This document shows positions 40,526 to 48,742 of a stretch of 64,000 bases of DNA, piece after piece; the first letter of the stretch is position 1, and the number at the start of each line of letters is the position of its first letter. The notes below the pieces were generated by a model that saw only the letters and a list, made by a program, of their open reading frames with translations, was not told where the DNA came from and did no database searches. A program made the position numbers and the translations under genes. The DNA comes from Streptomyces xanthochromogenes (GTDB lineage Bacteria > Actinomycetota > Actinomycetes > Streptomycetales > Streptomycetaceae). The DNA lies in the NCBI RefSeq assembly GCF_014650455.1, contig NZ_BMUZ01000006.1, forward strand, positions 186,001-250,000. The letters run 5' to 3'.

Positions 40526-40939
40526 ATGACGGCCGAAAAGACCGCGCCCGGCACGGGCATCGCCGCGTTCGTCCAGCACTGGTTCGACATTCTCAGCGAC
40601 CACGAGCCGGTCGAGGAACTCCTCGCCCACATCGTCGACGACGGCCTGGAGATGGCCTTCCCCGAGCGCACCCTGCGCAGCCACGCCGACTTCCGCGACT
40701 GGTACGACGTGGTCGGCGAGGCCTTCAGCGACCAGACCCACGTCGTCGAGCGCCTCGACGTGAGCGAGGACGACGCCGGCGTCGACATCTCGCTCACCGT
40801 CGTGTGGACGGCCAAGCAGACCTCCGACGGCACCGTCGGCTCGTTCCGCATCGACCAGACCTGGCGCCTGGTGCGCGAAGCGGGCACCGGACGTCCGCTC
40901 ATCTCCGGCTACCGCGTCGGCGACCTCAACCCGGCCTGA
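40526..40939 (+). CDS. SnoaL/NTF2-like protein 1
   Basis: ATG 40526 follows GGAAGGGAG. The 137 residues have the cone-shaped NTF2 fold pattern: an N-terminal helix pair (IAAFVQHWFDILSDHEPVEE), then FPERTLRSHADFRDWYD and strands TVVWTAKQTSDG and QTWRLVRE. SnoaL-like proteins include polyketide aldol cyclases, isomerases and hydrolases. First gene of a five-gene plus-strand operon (SnoaL, GMC, double SnoaL, SnoaL, VOC). No polyketide synthase is in the window, so a cyclase role is not supported. Confidence 0.75.
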   Translation: MTAEKTAPGTGIAAFVQHWFDILSDHEPVEELLAHIVDDGLEMAFPERTLRSHADFRDWYDVVGEAFSDQTHVVERLDVSEDDAGVDISLTVVWTAKQTSDGTVGSFRIDQTWRLVREAGTGRPLISGYRVGDLNPA

Positions 40940-40967
40940 GTGCGCCCTAGTTGATCCTGGAGGTTCC

Positions 40968-42596
40968 ATGTCCCCCGATTTGGCGGGCACTTCCCCCGGC
41001 CGCGCCTTCGACTACATCGTGGTCGGCGCCGGGTCGGCCGGCTGCGCCGTGGCGAGCCGGCTGAGCGAGGACGAGAGTGCGGCGGTGCTCGTCCTGGAGG
41101 CGGGCGGCTGGGACGAGCGCCCGGAGATCCACCGCACGGACGCGGCCGCGGTGTTCGCACTGCTCGCCTCCGAGTGGAGCCCCGACATCGACTGGGGGTA
41201 CGCCACCGAGCCCGAACCGGCCCTGGACGGCCGCCGCATCCCGGTCGCCCGGGGCAAGGTGGCCGGCGGCTGCAGCTCCGTGAACGCGCTGATGTGGGTG
41301 CGCGGCAGCCGCCACGACTACGACCGCTGGGCGGCGCTCGGCAACCCGGGCTGGTCCTACGAGGACGTACTGCCCTACTTCCGGCGCTCCGAGGACTACT
41401 CGGGCGGCCCCTCCGCGCTGCGCGGCACCGGCGGCCCGGTCCGGGTGCGCGACCTCGACGACCCCACCCCGCTCGCCGAGGCCTTCGTCGCGGGTGCCGC
41501 CGAACTCGGCTACACCGCGCCGGAGTCGGACTACAACGCCGAACGCCAGGACGGCTACGGCTTCCTGTACCAGACCACCCGGGACGCGGCCAACAGCCGG
41601 TCGTCCACGGCCGACGGCTACCTGCGCCCCGCCCTGAAGCGGCCCAACCTGACGGTCGAGGTGGGGGCCCGGGCGACCCGGCTGATCCTGGACGGCAGCC
41701 GGGTGACGGGCGTCGAGTACGAGCGGGGCGGACGCCTGCACCGGGTCCGCGCCGAGCAGGAGGTCGTGGTCTCGGCGGGCGCGTTCGAGTCGCCGAAGCT
41801 GCTCATGCTCTCGGGGATCGGACCGGCCGCGCATCTGCGCTCGCACGGCATCGACTGCGTACAGAACCTGCCGGGTGTCGGCGGCAACCTCCAGGACCAT
41901 CTGTTCGTGCCGGTCTGCTACCAGTCGCTCCAGGAGCACCCCGAGGGCGCGCTGATCTCCGAGGCCGGTCTGTTCACCCACACCAAGGACGCCGGGCCCG
42001 CCGCACCGCCCGACCTCCAGTTCACCTTCGGGCCCATCAAGTTCCTGGCGCCCGACGCCCCGGCCGACCACCACCGGGGCCCCGGCTTCACCTTCGCGCC
42101 GATCTCGCTGCTCCCGCAGAGCCGCGGCCGGCTGCGGCTGCGCAGCGCCGACCCGACGGCCAACGCGGTCGTACGCGCCAACTACCTTGCCTCGCCCGCC
42201 GATACGGATGTCCTGGTGCACGGCATCCTGCTCGCCAGGGAGCTCGCCCACACCTCCGCCTTCGGCCCGTTCCGCGGCGCGGAGCTGGGTCCCGGCGAGC
42301 GGGTGACCGACCCGCGCGAGCTGCGCGGCTACGTCGCGGCCCACGCGACCACCCTGTGGCACCCGGTCGGCACCTGCCGCATGGGCACCGGGCCCGACGC
42401 GGTCACCGACGCCGAGCTGCGGGTGCACGGCATCGACGGGCTGCGGGTCGCCGACGCCTCCGTCATGCCGACGATCGTCGCCGGCAACACCAACGCACCG
42501 AGCGTGATGATCGGCGAGAAGGCGGCCGCTCTCATCCAGCAGTCCCAGTCGCACACCTCACTTCGGACCGAGGGGAATCCCCATGCCCACGTCTGA
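40968..42596 (+). CDS. GMC-family FAD oxidoreductase (choline dehydrogenase-like)
   Basis: 542 residues, cytoplasmic with no signal peptide. The FAD site YIVVGAGSAGCAVASRLSE is followed by LVLEAGGWD. The first GMC signature ends GGCSSVNALMWVRGSRHDYD and the second is SAGAFESPKLLMLSGIGP. The catalytic His is in LWHPVGTCRMG and the Asn in GNTNAPSVMIGEK. GMC enzymes oxidise primary or secondary alcohols to aldehydes or ketones; the substrate is not evident. Its end overlaps the start of the double SnoaL gene by 14 bp. Its product would be a carbonyl compound, fitting the VOC and SnoaL neighbours. Confidence 0.93.
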   Translation: MSPDLAGTSPGRAFDYIVVGAGSAGCAVASRLSEDESAAVLVLEAGGWDERPEIHRTDAAAVFALLASEWSPDIDWGYATEPEPALDGRRIPVARGKVAGGCSSVNALMWVRGSRHDYDRWAALGNPGWSYEDVLPYFRRSEDYSGGPSALRGTGGPVRVRDLDDPTPLAEAFVAGAAELGYTAPESDYNAERQDGYGFLYQTTRDAANSRSSTADGYLRPALKRPNLTVEVGARATRLILDGSRVTGVEYERGGRLHRVRAEQEVVVSAGAFESPKLLMLSGIGPAAHLRSHGIDCVQNLPGVGGNLQDHLFVPVCYQSLQEHPEGALISEAGLFTHTKDAGPAAPPDLQFTFGPIKFLAPDAPADHHRGPGFTFAPISLLPQSRGRLRLRSADPTANAVVRANYLASPADTDVLVHGILLARELAHTSAFGPFRGAELGPGERVTDPRELRGYVAAHATTLWHPVGTCRMGTGPDAVTDAELRVHGIDGLRVADASVMPTIVAGNTNAPSVMIGEKAAALIQQSQSHTSLRTEGNPHAHV

Positions 42597-43383
42597 CAAC
42601 ATCCGGCTGTACGAGCGGTTCCTCACCGCGCTCAACACCGAGGACTACGCCGAGATCGCCCGTGTGATCGGCGCCGACTTCGAGGACCACCACCCGGGCT
42701 TCGACATCTTGGGCCTGGACTCCTACCTGGACGCCCTGCGCGGCGCGCACCGCACGCTCGGCATCCGGGGCGAGCTCCTGGAGACCATCGAGTCGGGCGA
42801 CAAGGTGATCACCCGGGTCCGCCTTACCGGCACCCACCAGGAACCCGTCCTCGACATCCCGCCCACCGGACGCAAGGTGGAGTGGACCACCACCGAGATC
42901 TGGCGGGCCGAGGACGGCCGGCTGGTGGAGCGCTGGGCGGAGGACGACCTGTTCGGCCTGCGCGGCCAGCTCTCGCCCGACGAGGAGAACGTCGCGGTGG
43001 TGCAGAAGGTCTCCGACGCGGTCAACGAGCGCCGCTACGACGACCTGGACGCCCTGTTCGGCCCCACCTTCAAGGACAACAACCCGGCCTGGGACGTGCA
43101 GAGCCTGGACGAGCTGAAGGGCATCATCAAGGCCGCCCACGACGCGCTGGACTTCCGGGTCACCCTGGACGCCCTGTACGCCGCCGCGCCGGACAAGGTG
43201 ATCATGCACATCACCTTCCACGGCAAGCACATCGCGCCGTTCTTCGGCATGGAGGCCAGCGGCAAGGAGGTCTCCTGGACCAGTCTGGAGGTCTACCGCC
43301 TGGAGGACTTCAAGGTCGTGGAGCGCTGGGTCCAGGCCGACACCACGGGCCTCATGCGCCAGCTCGACGTACCGCTGCCGTAG
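42583..43383 (+). CDS. Tandem double-domain SnoaL-like protein
   Basis: ATG 42583 lies within the end of the GMC gene. The 266 residues contain two SnoaL/ester-cyclase-like domains in a row (about 5-128 and 135-258). Each starts with a helix pair (LYERFLTALNTEDYAEIARV; VVQKVSDAVNERRYDDLDAL), has a DHHP/DNNP motif, a GRKVEWTTTEIWR or GKEVSWTSLEVYR strand and ends in a VERW motif. Single SnoaL proteins usually dimerise, so this fusion looks like a built-in pseudo-dimer with two pockets that may differ. The polar residues differ (HH against NN), so one half may be inactive. Confidence 0.8.
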   Translation: MPTSDNIRLYERFLTALNTEDYAEIARVIGADFEDHHPGFDILGLDSYLDALRGAHRTLGIRGELLETIESGDKVITRVRLTGTHQEPVLDIPPTGRKVEWTTTEIWRAEDGRLVERWAEDDLFGLRGQLSPDEENVAVVQKVSDAVNERRYDDLDALFGPTFKDNNPAWDVQSLDELKGIIKAAHDALDFRVTLDALYAAAPDKVIMHITFHGKHIAPFFGMEASGKEVSWTSLEVYRLEDFKVVERWVQADTTGLMRQLDVPLP

Positions 43384-43410
43384 TCACGTCCACCGAGGAA
43401 GGGACTCCCC

Positions 43411-43791
43411 ATGAGCACGAAGAGCACGCGAGAGATCGTCGACACCTACTACCGGCTCGCCAACGCGGGCGAGTGGGACGAGTGGTGCGACCTGTTCGCC
43501 GTCGACCAGACGATGGACGAGCAGCTCGCCGGGCACGTCGAGGGACGCGAGACGCTCCGGGACATGATGAAGGGCTTCCCCGAGATGTACGCCTCGTTCT
43601 CCAACACCCCGGTGCACATCGTGGTGGACGGCGAGCAGGCGGCCGTGGTCTCGCACATCTCGGCCGTCACCACCGGCGGCGACCGTGTGGAGGCGGAGGT
43701 CTGCAACTACTTCCAGGTCTCCGGCAGCCTGATCCACTACATGTCCAACCACCACGACAGCGTGCCGTTCGCGGCCGTCACCGGGGCGTGA
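43411..43791 (+). CDS. SnoaL-like protein 3
   Basis: 126 residues; ATG preceded by GAGGAAGGGA. It is an NTF2-like fold with IVDTYYRLANAGEWDEWCDL at the start, then VDQTMDEQLAGHVEGRE and the central strand GEQAAVVSHISAVT. Polar residues at pocket positions are compatible with a hydrolase, dehydratase or cyclase; nothing more can be told. It sits 27 bases after the double SnoaL gene and four before the VOC gene. Confidence 0.75.
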   Translation: MSTKSTREIVDTYYRLANAGEWDEWCDLFAVDQTMDEQLAGHVEGRETLRDMMKGFPEMYASFSNTPVHIVVDGEQAAVVSHISAVTTGGDRVEAEVCNYFQVSGSLIHYMSNHHDSVPFAAVTGA

Positions 43792-43795
43792 GGCC

Positions 43796-44245
43796 ATGTC
43801 CGCACCCGTCGATGTGAACGTCCGCTGGTCGCACGTCGGGCTCAACTGCCTGGACCAGAAAGCCACCGAGGAGTTCTACACCCGCTGGTTCGGCTTCGGC
43901 CGGGCCCGGGTCGTCGAGGCCGACGGCAGCCGCGTGGTGTTCCTGCGCAGCGGCCCGGTCTATCTGGAGCTCTTCCCCACCGACTCGGCGCCCGCCTTCG
44001 ACACCGTCAAGGACGGGCCCGACAACCCGGGCGCTGCCCGGCACCTCGCCTTCCAGGTCGACGACGTCGACGCGTTCCTCGCGGCGGCGGGCGGCGAGCT
44101 GGAGATCACGCTCGGTCCGCTCTCGTTCGACGAGTTCATCCCCGGCTGGCGGACCGTCTGGGTCCGCGACCCCGACGGTGTCGTCATCGAGGTGAGCCAG
44201 GGCTACACCGACCAGTCCGCACAGGAGCTGCGGACGTACGCGTGA
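43796..44245 (+). CDS. VOC-superfamily protein (glyoxalase/dioxygenase-like)
   Basis: 149 residues with the paired beta-alpha-beta-beta-beta modules of the vicinal oxygen chelate fold. Likely metal ligands are His in WSHVGLN, Glu in YLELF, His in ARHLAFQVDD and Glu in GVVIEVSQG, a complete H/E/H/E set as in glyoxalase I. It may isomerise or cleave a carbonyl or diol substrate made by the upstream GMC oxidase. A perfect 16-bp hairpin follows 15 bases later and ends this unit. Confidence 0.85.
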   Translation: MSAPVDVNVRWSHVGLNCLDQKATEEFYTRWFGFGRARVVEADGSRVVFLRSGPVYLELFPTDSAPAFDTVKDGPDNPGAARHLAFQVDDVDAFLAAAGGELEITLGPLSFDEFIPGWRTVWVRDPDGVVIEVSQGYTDQSAQELRTYA

Positions 44246-44260
44246 ATCCGCACGACCGCA

Positions 44261-44296
44261 GGGGGCACGGCCGGTCGCAGGACCGGCCGTGCCCCC
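44261..44296. terminator. Perfect hairpin after the VOC gene
   Basis: A 16-bp perfect stem (44261-44276 and 44281-44296) with a four-base loop GCAG, 15 bases after the stop codon. It probably terminates or attenuates transcription before the SDR gene. Confidence 0.85.
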
Positions 44297-44332
44297 ATGG
44301 GCACCATCCGACATCCCACGGAGTGAAACCGC

Positions 44333-45163
44333 ATGACCGCTGTCACCGAGCAGACCGTCCTCATCACCGGTGCGACCGACGGCCTCGGCCGGGCCCTCGC
44401 CCATGAACTGGCCGCCCAGGGCTACTCGTTGATCCTGCACGGCCGCAGCGCCGCCAAGGGGCAGGAGCTCCTCGACGAGCTGCGCGAGAAGACCGGGAAC
44501 CAGAACATCAGCTACGAGCTGGCCGACTTCGCCTCGCTGAAGGACATCGGTGCGCTCGCCGACCGGATTCTGGAGCGGCACGACCGGCTCGACGTCCTGG
44601 TCAACAACGCCGGCATCGGCGTGGAGCTGGCCCGCCAGGAGAGCCAGGACGGCTATGAACTGACCTTCCAGGTCGACTACTTGGCGGCCTACATGCTCAG
44701 CTGCCGCCTCGCCCCACTGCTCGTGCGCTCCGCGCCGGCCCGCGTCATCAACGTCAGCTCGGCCGGGCAGGCCCCGATCGACTTCGGCGATGTGATGCTG
44801 GAGCGTCGCTGGGACGGGGTGCAGGCGTACTGCCAGGCGAAGCTGGCGCAGATCAGCCTGACCGTGGACCTCGCCGAGCAGCTGGCCGGCACGGGTGTCA
44901 CGGTCAACGCCCTGCACCCGGCCTCGTACATGCCGACCAAGATGGTGGTGCACCTGTTCACACCGCAGAGCACGGTCGCCGAGGGCATGCGCAATGTGGC
45001 GCGTCTGATCACCGACCCCGCGCTCGCGGAGGTCACCGGCGAGTACTTCGACCGTGACCGCCGCTCGCGGGCCGGCGCCCAGGCCTACGACCCGGCGGCC
45101 CGCGCCCGCCTTCGCGAGCTGAGCGAGTCCCTGACCGGGGTGGCCCTGCCCGCCCTGGCCTGA
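44333..45163 (+). CDS. Short-chain dehydrogenase/reductase
   Basis: 276 residues of the extended classical SDR type. The NAD(P) motif TGATDGLGRALA is followed by HGRSAAKG, which favours NADP. The NNAG motif is VLVNNAGIGV, the catalytic Ser lies in VINVSSAGQ, and the YxxxK is YCQAKLAQ. It resembles retinol-dehydrogenase-like oxidoreductases and would reduce or oxidise a carbonyl/alcohol pair. It follows the VOC hairpin, so expression may be partly independent. A very strong terminator follows. Confidence 0.9.
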   Translation: MTAVTEQTVLITGATDGLGRALAHELAAQGYSLILHGRSAAKGQELLDELREKTGNQNISYELADFASLKDIGALADRILERHDRLDVLVNNAGIGVELARQESQDGYELTFQVDYLAAYMLSCRLAPLLVRSAPARVINVSSAGQAPIDFGDVMLERRWDGVQAYCQAKLAQISLTVDLAEQLAGTGVTVNALHPASYMPTKMVVHLFTPQSTVAEGMRNVARLITDPALAEVTGEYFDRDRRSRAGAQAYDPAARARLRELSESLTGVALPALA

Positions 45164-45186
45164 CTCCCTCTACCCCGCCTCCCCTG

Positions 45187-45233
45187 CGCGAAGGTGCCCC
45201 GCCCCGGCCGAACCGGGGCGGGGCACCTTCGCG
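45187..45233. terminator. Strong bidirectional terminator
   Basis: A perfect 21-bp stem (45187-45207 with 45213-45233) and five-base loop CCGAA, between the SDR stop and the convergent FAD-oxidase stop at 45243. Confidence 0.93.
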
Positions 45234-45242
45234 TGCGGCGGC

Positions 45243-46853
45243 TCAGGCCGTGATGGACAGGGCGTGGTGGAAGACGTTCCGCGGGTCCCAGGTCTTCTTG
45301 GCCTTCTGCAGGCGGGGGTAGTTGCCCTTCCAGTACAGGGTCTGCCAGGGCACGCCCGAGGTGTTCCACGCCGGGTCGGTGAGGTCGGTGTCGGGGTAGT
45401 TGATGTAGCTGCCGTCGGCGGCCCCGTCGGGCAGCGGCACCCCGCCGGTGTCGGCGTACATGTCGCGGTACAGGCTGCGCATCCAGGCGATGTGCCGGGC
45501 GTCCTGGGTGGGGTCGCTCCAGTAGGTGGTGAAGTTGGCCTTCAGCATCGAGTCGCGCTGGGCCAGCGCGGTGGCGCTCGGCGCGACACTGTTGACCTGG
45601 CCGCCGTAGGTGTAGAGCAGGATGCCGGCGTGGCCGTCGTAGGTCTTGTCGGAGAGGCCCCGCCACAGCACGGCGAGCTGCGCGTCGGACCAACTCTGGC
45701 GCAGATAGGCGCCCTTGAACTTGCCGCGGTTGAACACCCCGGTGTCGTACGGGTCCTTCAGGGTGGCCTTGAGCCAGGGCCAGCTGGAGGTGGCGGTGGT
45801 GTGCGGGGCTGCCACCCCGTCGGCGACGGCCGCGATGTAACTGTCCATCAGCGCTGCCGCGTTGGCGAGCGAGCCGTCGATCTGCGCGCTGAGCACCAGG
45901 GCACCCTGCACGTAGTTGTTCAGGATGAACACGCTGTTGAGGCTGTCGTACGGGGTGCCGACGGTGTTGTTCGCGTGGTGCCAGTTGTTGTGGTTGCGCA
46001 CCAGGCGGTTGAAGTCCGCCTCGGTGAGGTCGCTCCACTTCCAGCTGGCACTGGCCTTCAGGAGGGTGGCCGGGGGCTTGGGGAGCAGCGTCGAGGGGGT
46101 GCTTCCGGTGGCGCTCGGGGAGCGGAACCAGTACCGGGTCACGATGCCGAAGTTCCCGCCGCCTCCGCCGGTGTGTGCCCACCACAGCTCCCGGTTGGGG
46201 TCGGCGGCGTCGCGGGTGGCGACCACGCAGCGGGCGGTGCCCGAGGCGTCGACGTACACCACCTCGACCGCGTACAGGTGGTCCACGACCGCGCCGTACT
46301 CGCGGCACATCGCCCCGTACCCGCCGCCGCTGACATGGCCGCCGACGCCGACGGTGGGGCAGGTGCCGCCGGGTATGGTGACGCCCCACTCCAGGTAGAG
46401 GGTGCGGTAGACATGGCCCAGCATGGCGCCCGCCTCCACGGCGAAGGCGCGGCGTGCGGCGTCGTAGGTGACGGCGTCCATCTCGGACATGTCGACGAGT
46501 ATCCGCACGTCCGGGTCGTCGACGAGGCCGTCGAGGCAGTGTCCGCCGCCGCGGACGGCGATTCTCTTGCCGCCGGACACGGCCTCCTGGACGGCCGCCA
46601 CCACTTGGTCGGAGGAGTGCACCAGGCGTACGGAGTCGGGCTTCGCGGCGAATCTGGCGTTGTAGCCGCGGGCCGTGAGGTCCAGATAGCGCGGGTCGCC
46701 GGGTGTGACGGTCACGGCGGCGACCGTGGTGCTCGTGGTGGCCGGCGCGCTCGACGCGGCCCGTGCGGGCCCTGCCGCGGTGATGCCGAGCGCGGCGGCG
46801 CCGCCGACTTTGGAGGCGGTGCCGAGGAATCCCCGGCGGGTCACTCCAGCCAT
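45243..46853 (-). CDS. Tat-exported FAD-linked oxidase, AknOx/BBE type with bicovalent FAD site
   Basis: ATG 46853 has GAAGGAGAC upstream. The 536 residues begin with a twin-arginine signal (VTRRGFLGTASKVGG), so the folded flavoprotein is exported. The FAD-binding PP domain has RGGGHCLDG with His105 and GGTCPTVGVGGHVSGGG with Cys165. The 60-residue spacing equals that of bicovalent flavin oxidases (His/Cys 70/130 in glucooligosaccharide oxidase and AknOx). The C-terminal BBE domain has INYPDTDL and the final WDPRNVFHHALSI. Relatives oxidise sugars or glycosylated aromatics with O2. It is adjacent to a SnoaL gene and an MFS exporter. Confidence 0.92.
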   Translation of the reverse strand: MAGVTRRGFLGTASKVGGAAALGITAAGPARAASSAPATTSTTVAAVTVTPGDPRYLDLTARGYNARFAAKPDSVRLVHSSDQVVAAVQEAVSGGKRIAVRGGGHCLDGLVDDPDVRILVDMSEMDAVTYDAARRAFAVEAGAMLGHVYRTLYLEWGVTIPGGTCPTVGVGGHVSGGGYGAMCREYGAVVDHLYAVEVVYVDASGTARCVVATRDAADPNRELWWAHTGGGGGNFGIVTRYWFRSPSATGSTPSTLLPKPPATLLKASASWKWSDLTEADFNRLVRNHNNWHHANNTVGTPYDSLNSVFILNNYVQGALVLSAQIDGSLANAAALMDSYIAAVADGVAAPHTTATSSWPWLKATLKDPYDTGVFNRGKFKGAYLRQSWSDAQLAVLWRGLSDKTYDGHAGILLYTYGGQVNSVAPSATALAQRDSMLKANFTTYWSDPTQDARHIAWMRSLYRDMYADTGGVPLPDGAADGSYINYPDTDLTDPAWNTSGVPWQTLYWKGNYPRLQKAKKTWDPRNVFHHALSITA

Positions 46854-46906
46854 GGTTGTCTCCTTCAGTATCCGTGGACGTGCCGTCAACAGGTGGGTCA
46901 AAAGGA

Positions 46907-46946
46907 GCTGCCGCTCCTCGAAGCAGGGGCTTCGAGGAGCGGCAGC
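46907..46946. terminator. Hairpin between SnoaL gene 4 and the FAD oxidase
   Basis: A 17-bp perfect stem (46907-46923 with 46930-46946) and six-base loop, 20 bases after the end of the minus-strand SnoaL gene. It lies in the leader of the oxidase gene, so it may act as terminator or attenuator. Confidence 0.8.
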
Positions 46947-46966
46947 GGGGTGGGCCGGGGGCCGGC

Positions 46967-47341
46967 TCAGTAGACGTCGTGGCCGCTGACGGTGGTCTCC
47001 GGCACGTCCTCGCGCACGTCCCAGTGCTCCACGATGCGGCCGTCGTCGATGCGGAAGACGTCGACGACGACGGTGCCGCGGTGGCCCGGCTGCGGCCGGA
47101 AGTGGGAGTGCGTGAAGACCAGTCCGTCGTCGCCGACGATCCGGCGGATCTCGAACCGGGCCTCGGGCAGCTGCTTGCGGAAGCCCTCGATGAACTCGAC
47201 CAGCGGCTTGCGGCCGTCGGGCAGGTTCGGGTTGTGCTGGATGAGGCGGTCGGCCAGGTACTCGTCGGCCCGCTCGGTCTGCCCCTCGTTCCAGATGTTC
47301 TCGATGTAGTCGCGCACGAGCTGCACGTGGTGGTTGGACAC
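46967..47341 (-). CDS. SnoaL-like protein 4 (ester cyclase type)
   Basis: 124 residues; ATG 47341 with AAGGAGACA upstream. The SnoaL polyketide-cyclase pattern is clear: RDYIENIWNEGQTERADEYL, then IQHNPNLPDGRKPLVEFIEG and the terminal strand IVEHWDVREDVPE. The HNP motif aligns with the catalytic His/Asp region of the ester cyclases. It is the fourth SnoaL-type gene within 7 kb, on the opposite strand from the other three and downstream of the MFS gene. Confidence 0.82.
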   Translation of the reverse strand: MSNHHVQLVRDYIENIWNEGQTERADEYLADRLIQHNPNLPDGRKPLVEFIEGFRKQLPEARFEIRRIVGDDGLVFTHSHFRPQPGHRGTVVVDVFRIDDGRIVEHWDVREDVPETTVSGHDVY

Positions 47342-47385
47342 GGTGTCTCCTTGTTGTTTCTGCCTGTTGCGAGGTGGGGTTCGGG

Positions 47386-47440
47386 GGTGGTCCCGCTACG
47401 AGCCGGGGACCGGTGGTGGCCCCGTTACGAGCTGGGGACC
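47386..47440. repeat. Imperfect tandem 26-mer at the 3' end of the MFS gene
   Basis: Two copies (47386-47411 and 47415-47440, period 29) differ at three bases. The right copy contains the MFS stop codon and last codons, and the left copy lies just beyond. It looks like a local duplication of the gene end. Confidence 0.7.
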
Positions 47441-48612
47441 GGTGTGGCGGGCCGTTCGGCCACCGTGACCTTGCGGGCCGACGAGGCGTGCGCGAGGGCG
47501 GCGACGGCGAGGATGACGAGGGCGACGGCCGGGATGGGGCCCGCGCCCGTGCCGGGCAGCAGGGCGCTGCCGATGAAGCTGCCCAGGCTCATGCCGAGGT
47601 AGAGGGCGGCGGCGTTCATCGCCAGGATGAGACCGGGCTGGGTGGGCAGCAGGTCCACGAGGCGGGCCTGCTGGGGCGCCTGGTACATCTGGCTGAAGAA
47701 CGCCCAGATCGCGAAGAGCACGAGTCCGGGCTCGGAGTGCGGGGCCACCAGGAGCAGCACGAACCCGGCGGCGAGGCCGGCGACCGCGATGGTGATGGTC
47801 CGCGAGCCGCCGAGCTTCTCGGCGATCCGGGGCGACGAGGCGTTGCCCAGGACACCGATGACGCCGAAGGCGAGCAGGGTGACCGAGATCAGGCCGGACG
47901 AGGCTCCGAAGCGCTCCTTGAGATAGGCACCCGCGATGCCGTAGACCGTGAACTGGGCCGCCATGAACAGCAGCGTCGTCGAGACGGTGGAGAGCGCGGC
48001 GGGGGTGCGCAGTGCGGAGCGGTAGGCCTTGACCGTGGGCGGCTCACCGGAGGGGATCTCCGGCACGTACACCGCGACCAGCAGACACCCGAGTGCCGAC
48101 AGCGCGGCCACTCCGAGCATCGCCGGGCGCCAGCCGAGGCTGCCGCCGAGGAACGAGGCGAGCGGGACGCCGAGCACCGCGGCCGCCGTCATCCCGGCGA
48201 ACACGGTGGCCAGGGCGCGCTGCCTGCGCTCGGGCGGGACGATCAGCGAGCCAGCCGCCGAGGCGCCGGGTCCGAACACGGCCGCGCCCATCGCGCCGAC
48301 GACCCGGGTCACGACCAGGAAGCCGTAGTTGGGGGCCAGCGCGCCGAGCGCCGCGCCCACGGTCAGCAGGCCGATGCCGAGCAGGAGCACCCGCTTGCGG
48401 TTCCAGCGGCGCAGCAGGATCGGGGCGGCCGGGGCGAACAGGGCGAACGTGAGCGCGAAGACGGTGACCAGGAAGCCCACGCGAGCCGGCGCGACGTGCA
48501 GGTCGTCCCCGATGGGACCGTTGAGGCCGACCACTGCAAGTGAGATCGTCCCCAGACTGAAATAGCCCAGCGACAACGCGAGCAGGGCCGGTGTCGAACT
48601 GCGGGACGGCAT
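47425..48612 (-). CDS. MFS transporter (drug/arabinose-efflux type)
   Basis: ATG 48612 is preferred (AAGGAGG seven bases upstream); GTG 48615 is possible. The 395 residues have twelve predicted spans in two halves, the loop motif APILLRRWNRKRVLLLGIGL between spans 2 and 3 (motif A type) and GAMGAAVFGPGASAAG in span 4-5. It resembles the DHA1/AraJ-like exporters. Probably exports a small molecule with proton exchange; linkage to the SnoaL-oxidase genes suggests it exports or protects from that product. Confidence 0.88.
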   Translation of the reverse strand: MPSRSSTPALLALSLGYFSLGTISLAVVGLNGPIGDDLHVAPARVGFLVTVFALTFALFAPAAPILLRRWNRKRVLLLGIGLLTVGAALGALAPNYGFLVVTRVVGAMGAAVFGPGASAAGSLIVPPERRQRALATVFAGMTAAAVLGVPLASFLGGSLGWRPAMLGVAALSALGCLLVAVYVPEIPSGEPPTVKAYRSALRTPAALSTVSTTLLFMAAQFTVYGIAGAYLKERFGASSGLISVTLLAFGVIGVLGNASSPRIAEKLGGSRTITIAVAGLAAGFVLLLVAPHSEPGLVLFAIWAFFSQMYQAPQQARLVDLLPTQPGLILAMNAAALYLGMSLGSFIGSALLPGTGAGPIPAVALVILAVAALAHASSARKVTVAERPATPVPSS

Positions 48613-48742
48613 CACGCCACCTCCTTTTCCATGCCGGAGAAACTTGAGTACGCAGGAACGGTAGGGTCCGAAGACCCTGGGTTTCGCGTTCGGCGGGCAC
48701 CCCTCGCGGCACTCTGCGAGGTCCCCCCTCGTACTACGTCAA

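Noticed and set aside
40526..47341. Calling the SnoaL set an anthracycline or aromatic polyketide cluster
   Set aside because: No minimal PKS, ACP or sugar genes are in the window; SnoaL and AknOx-like folds have wide functions.
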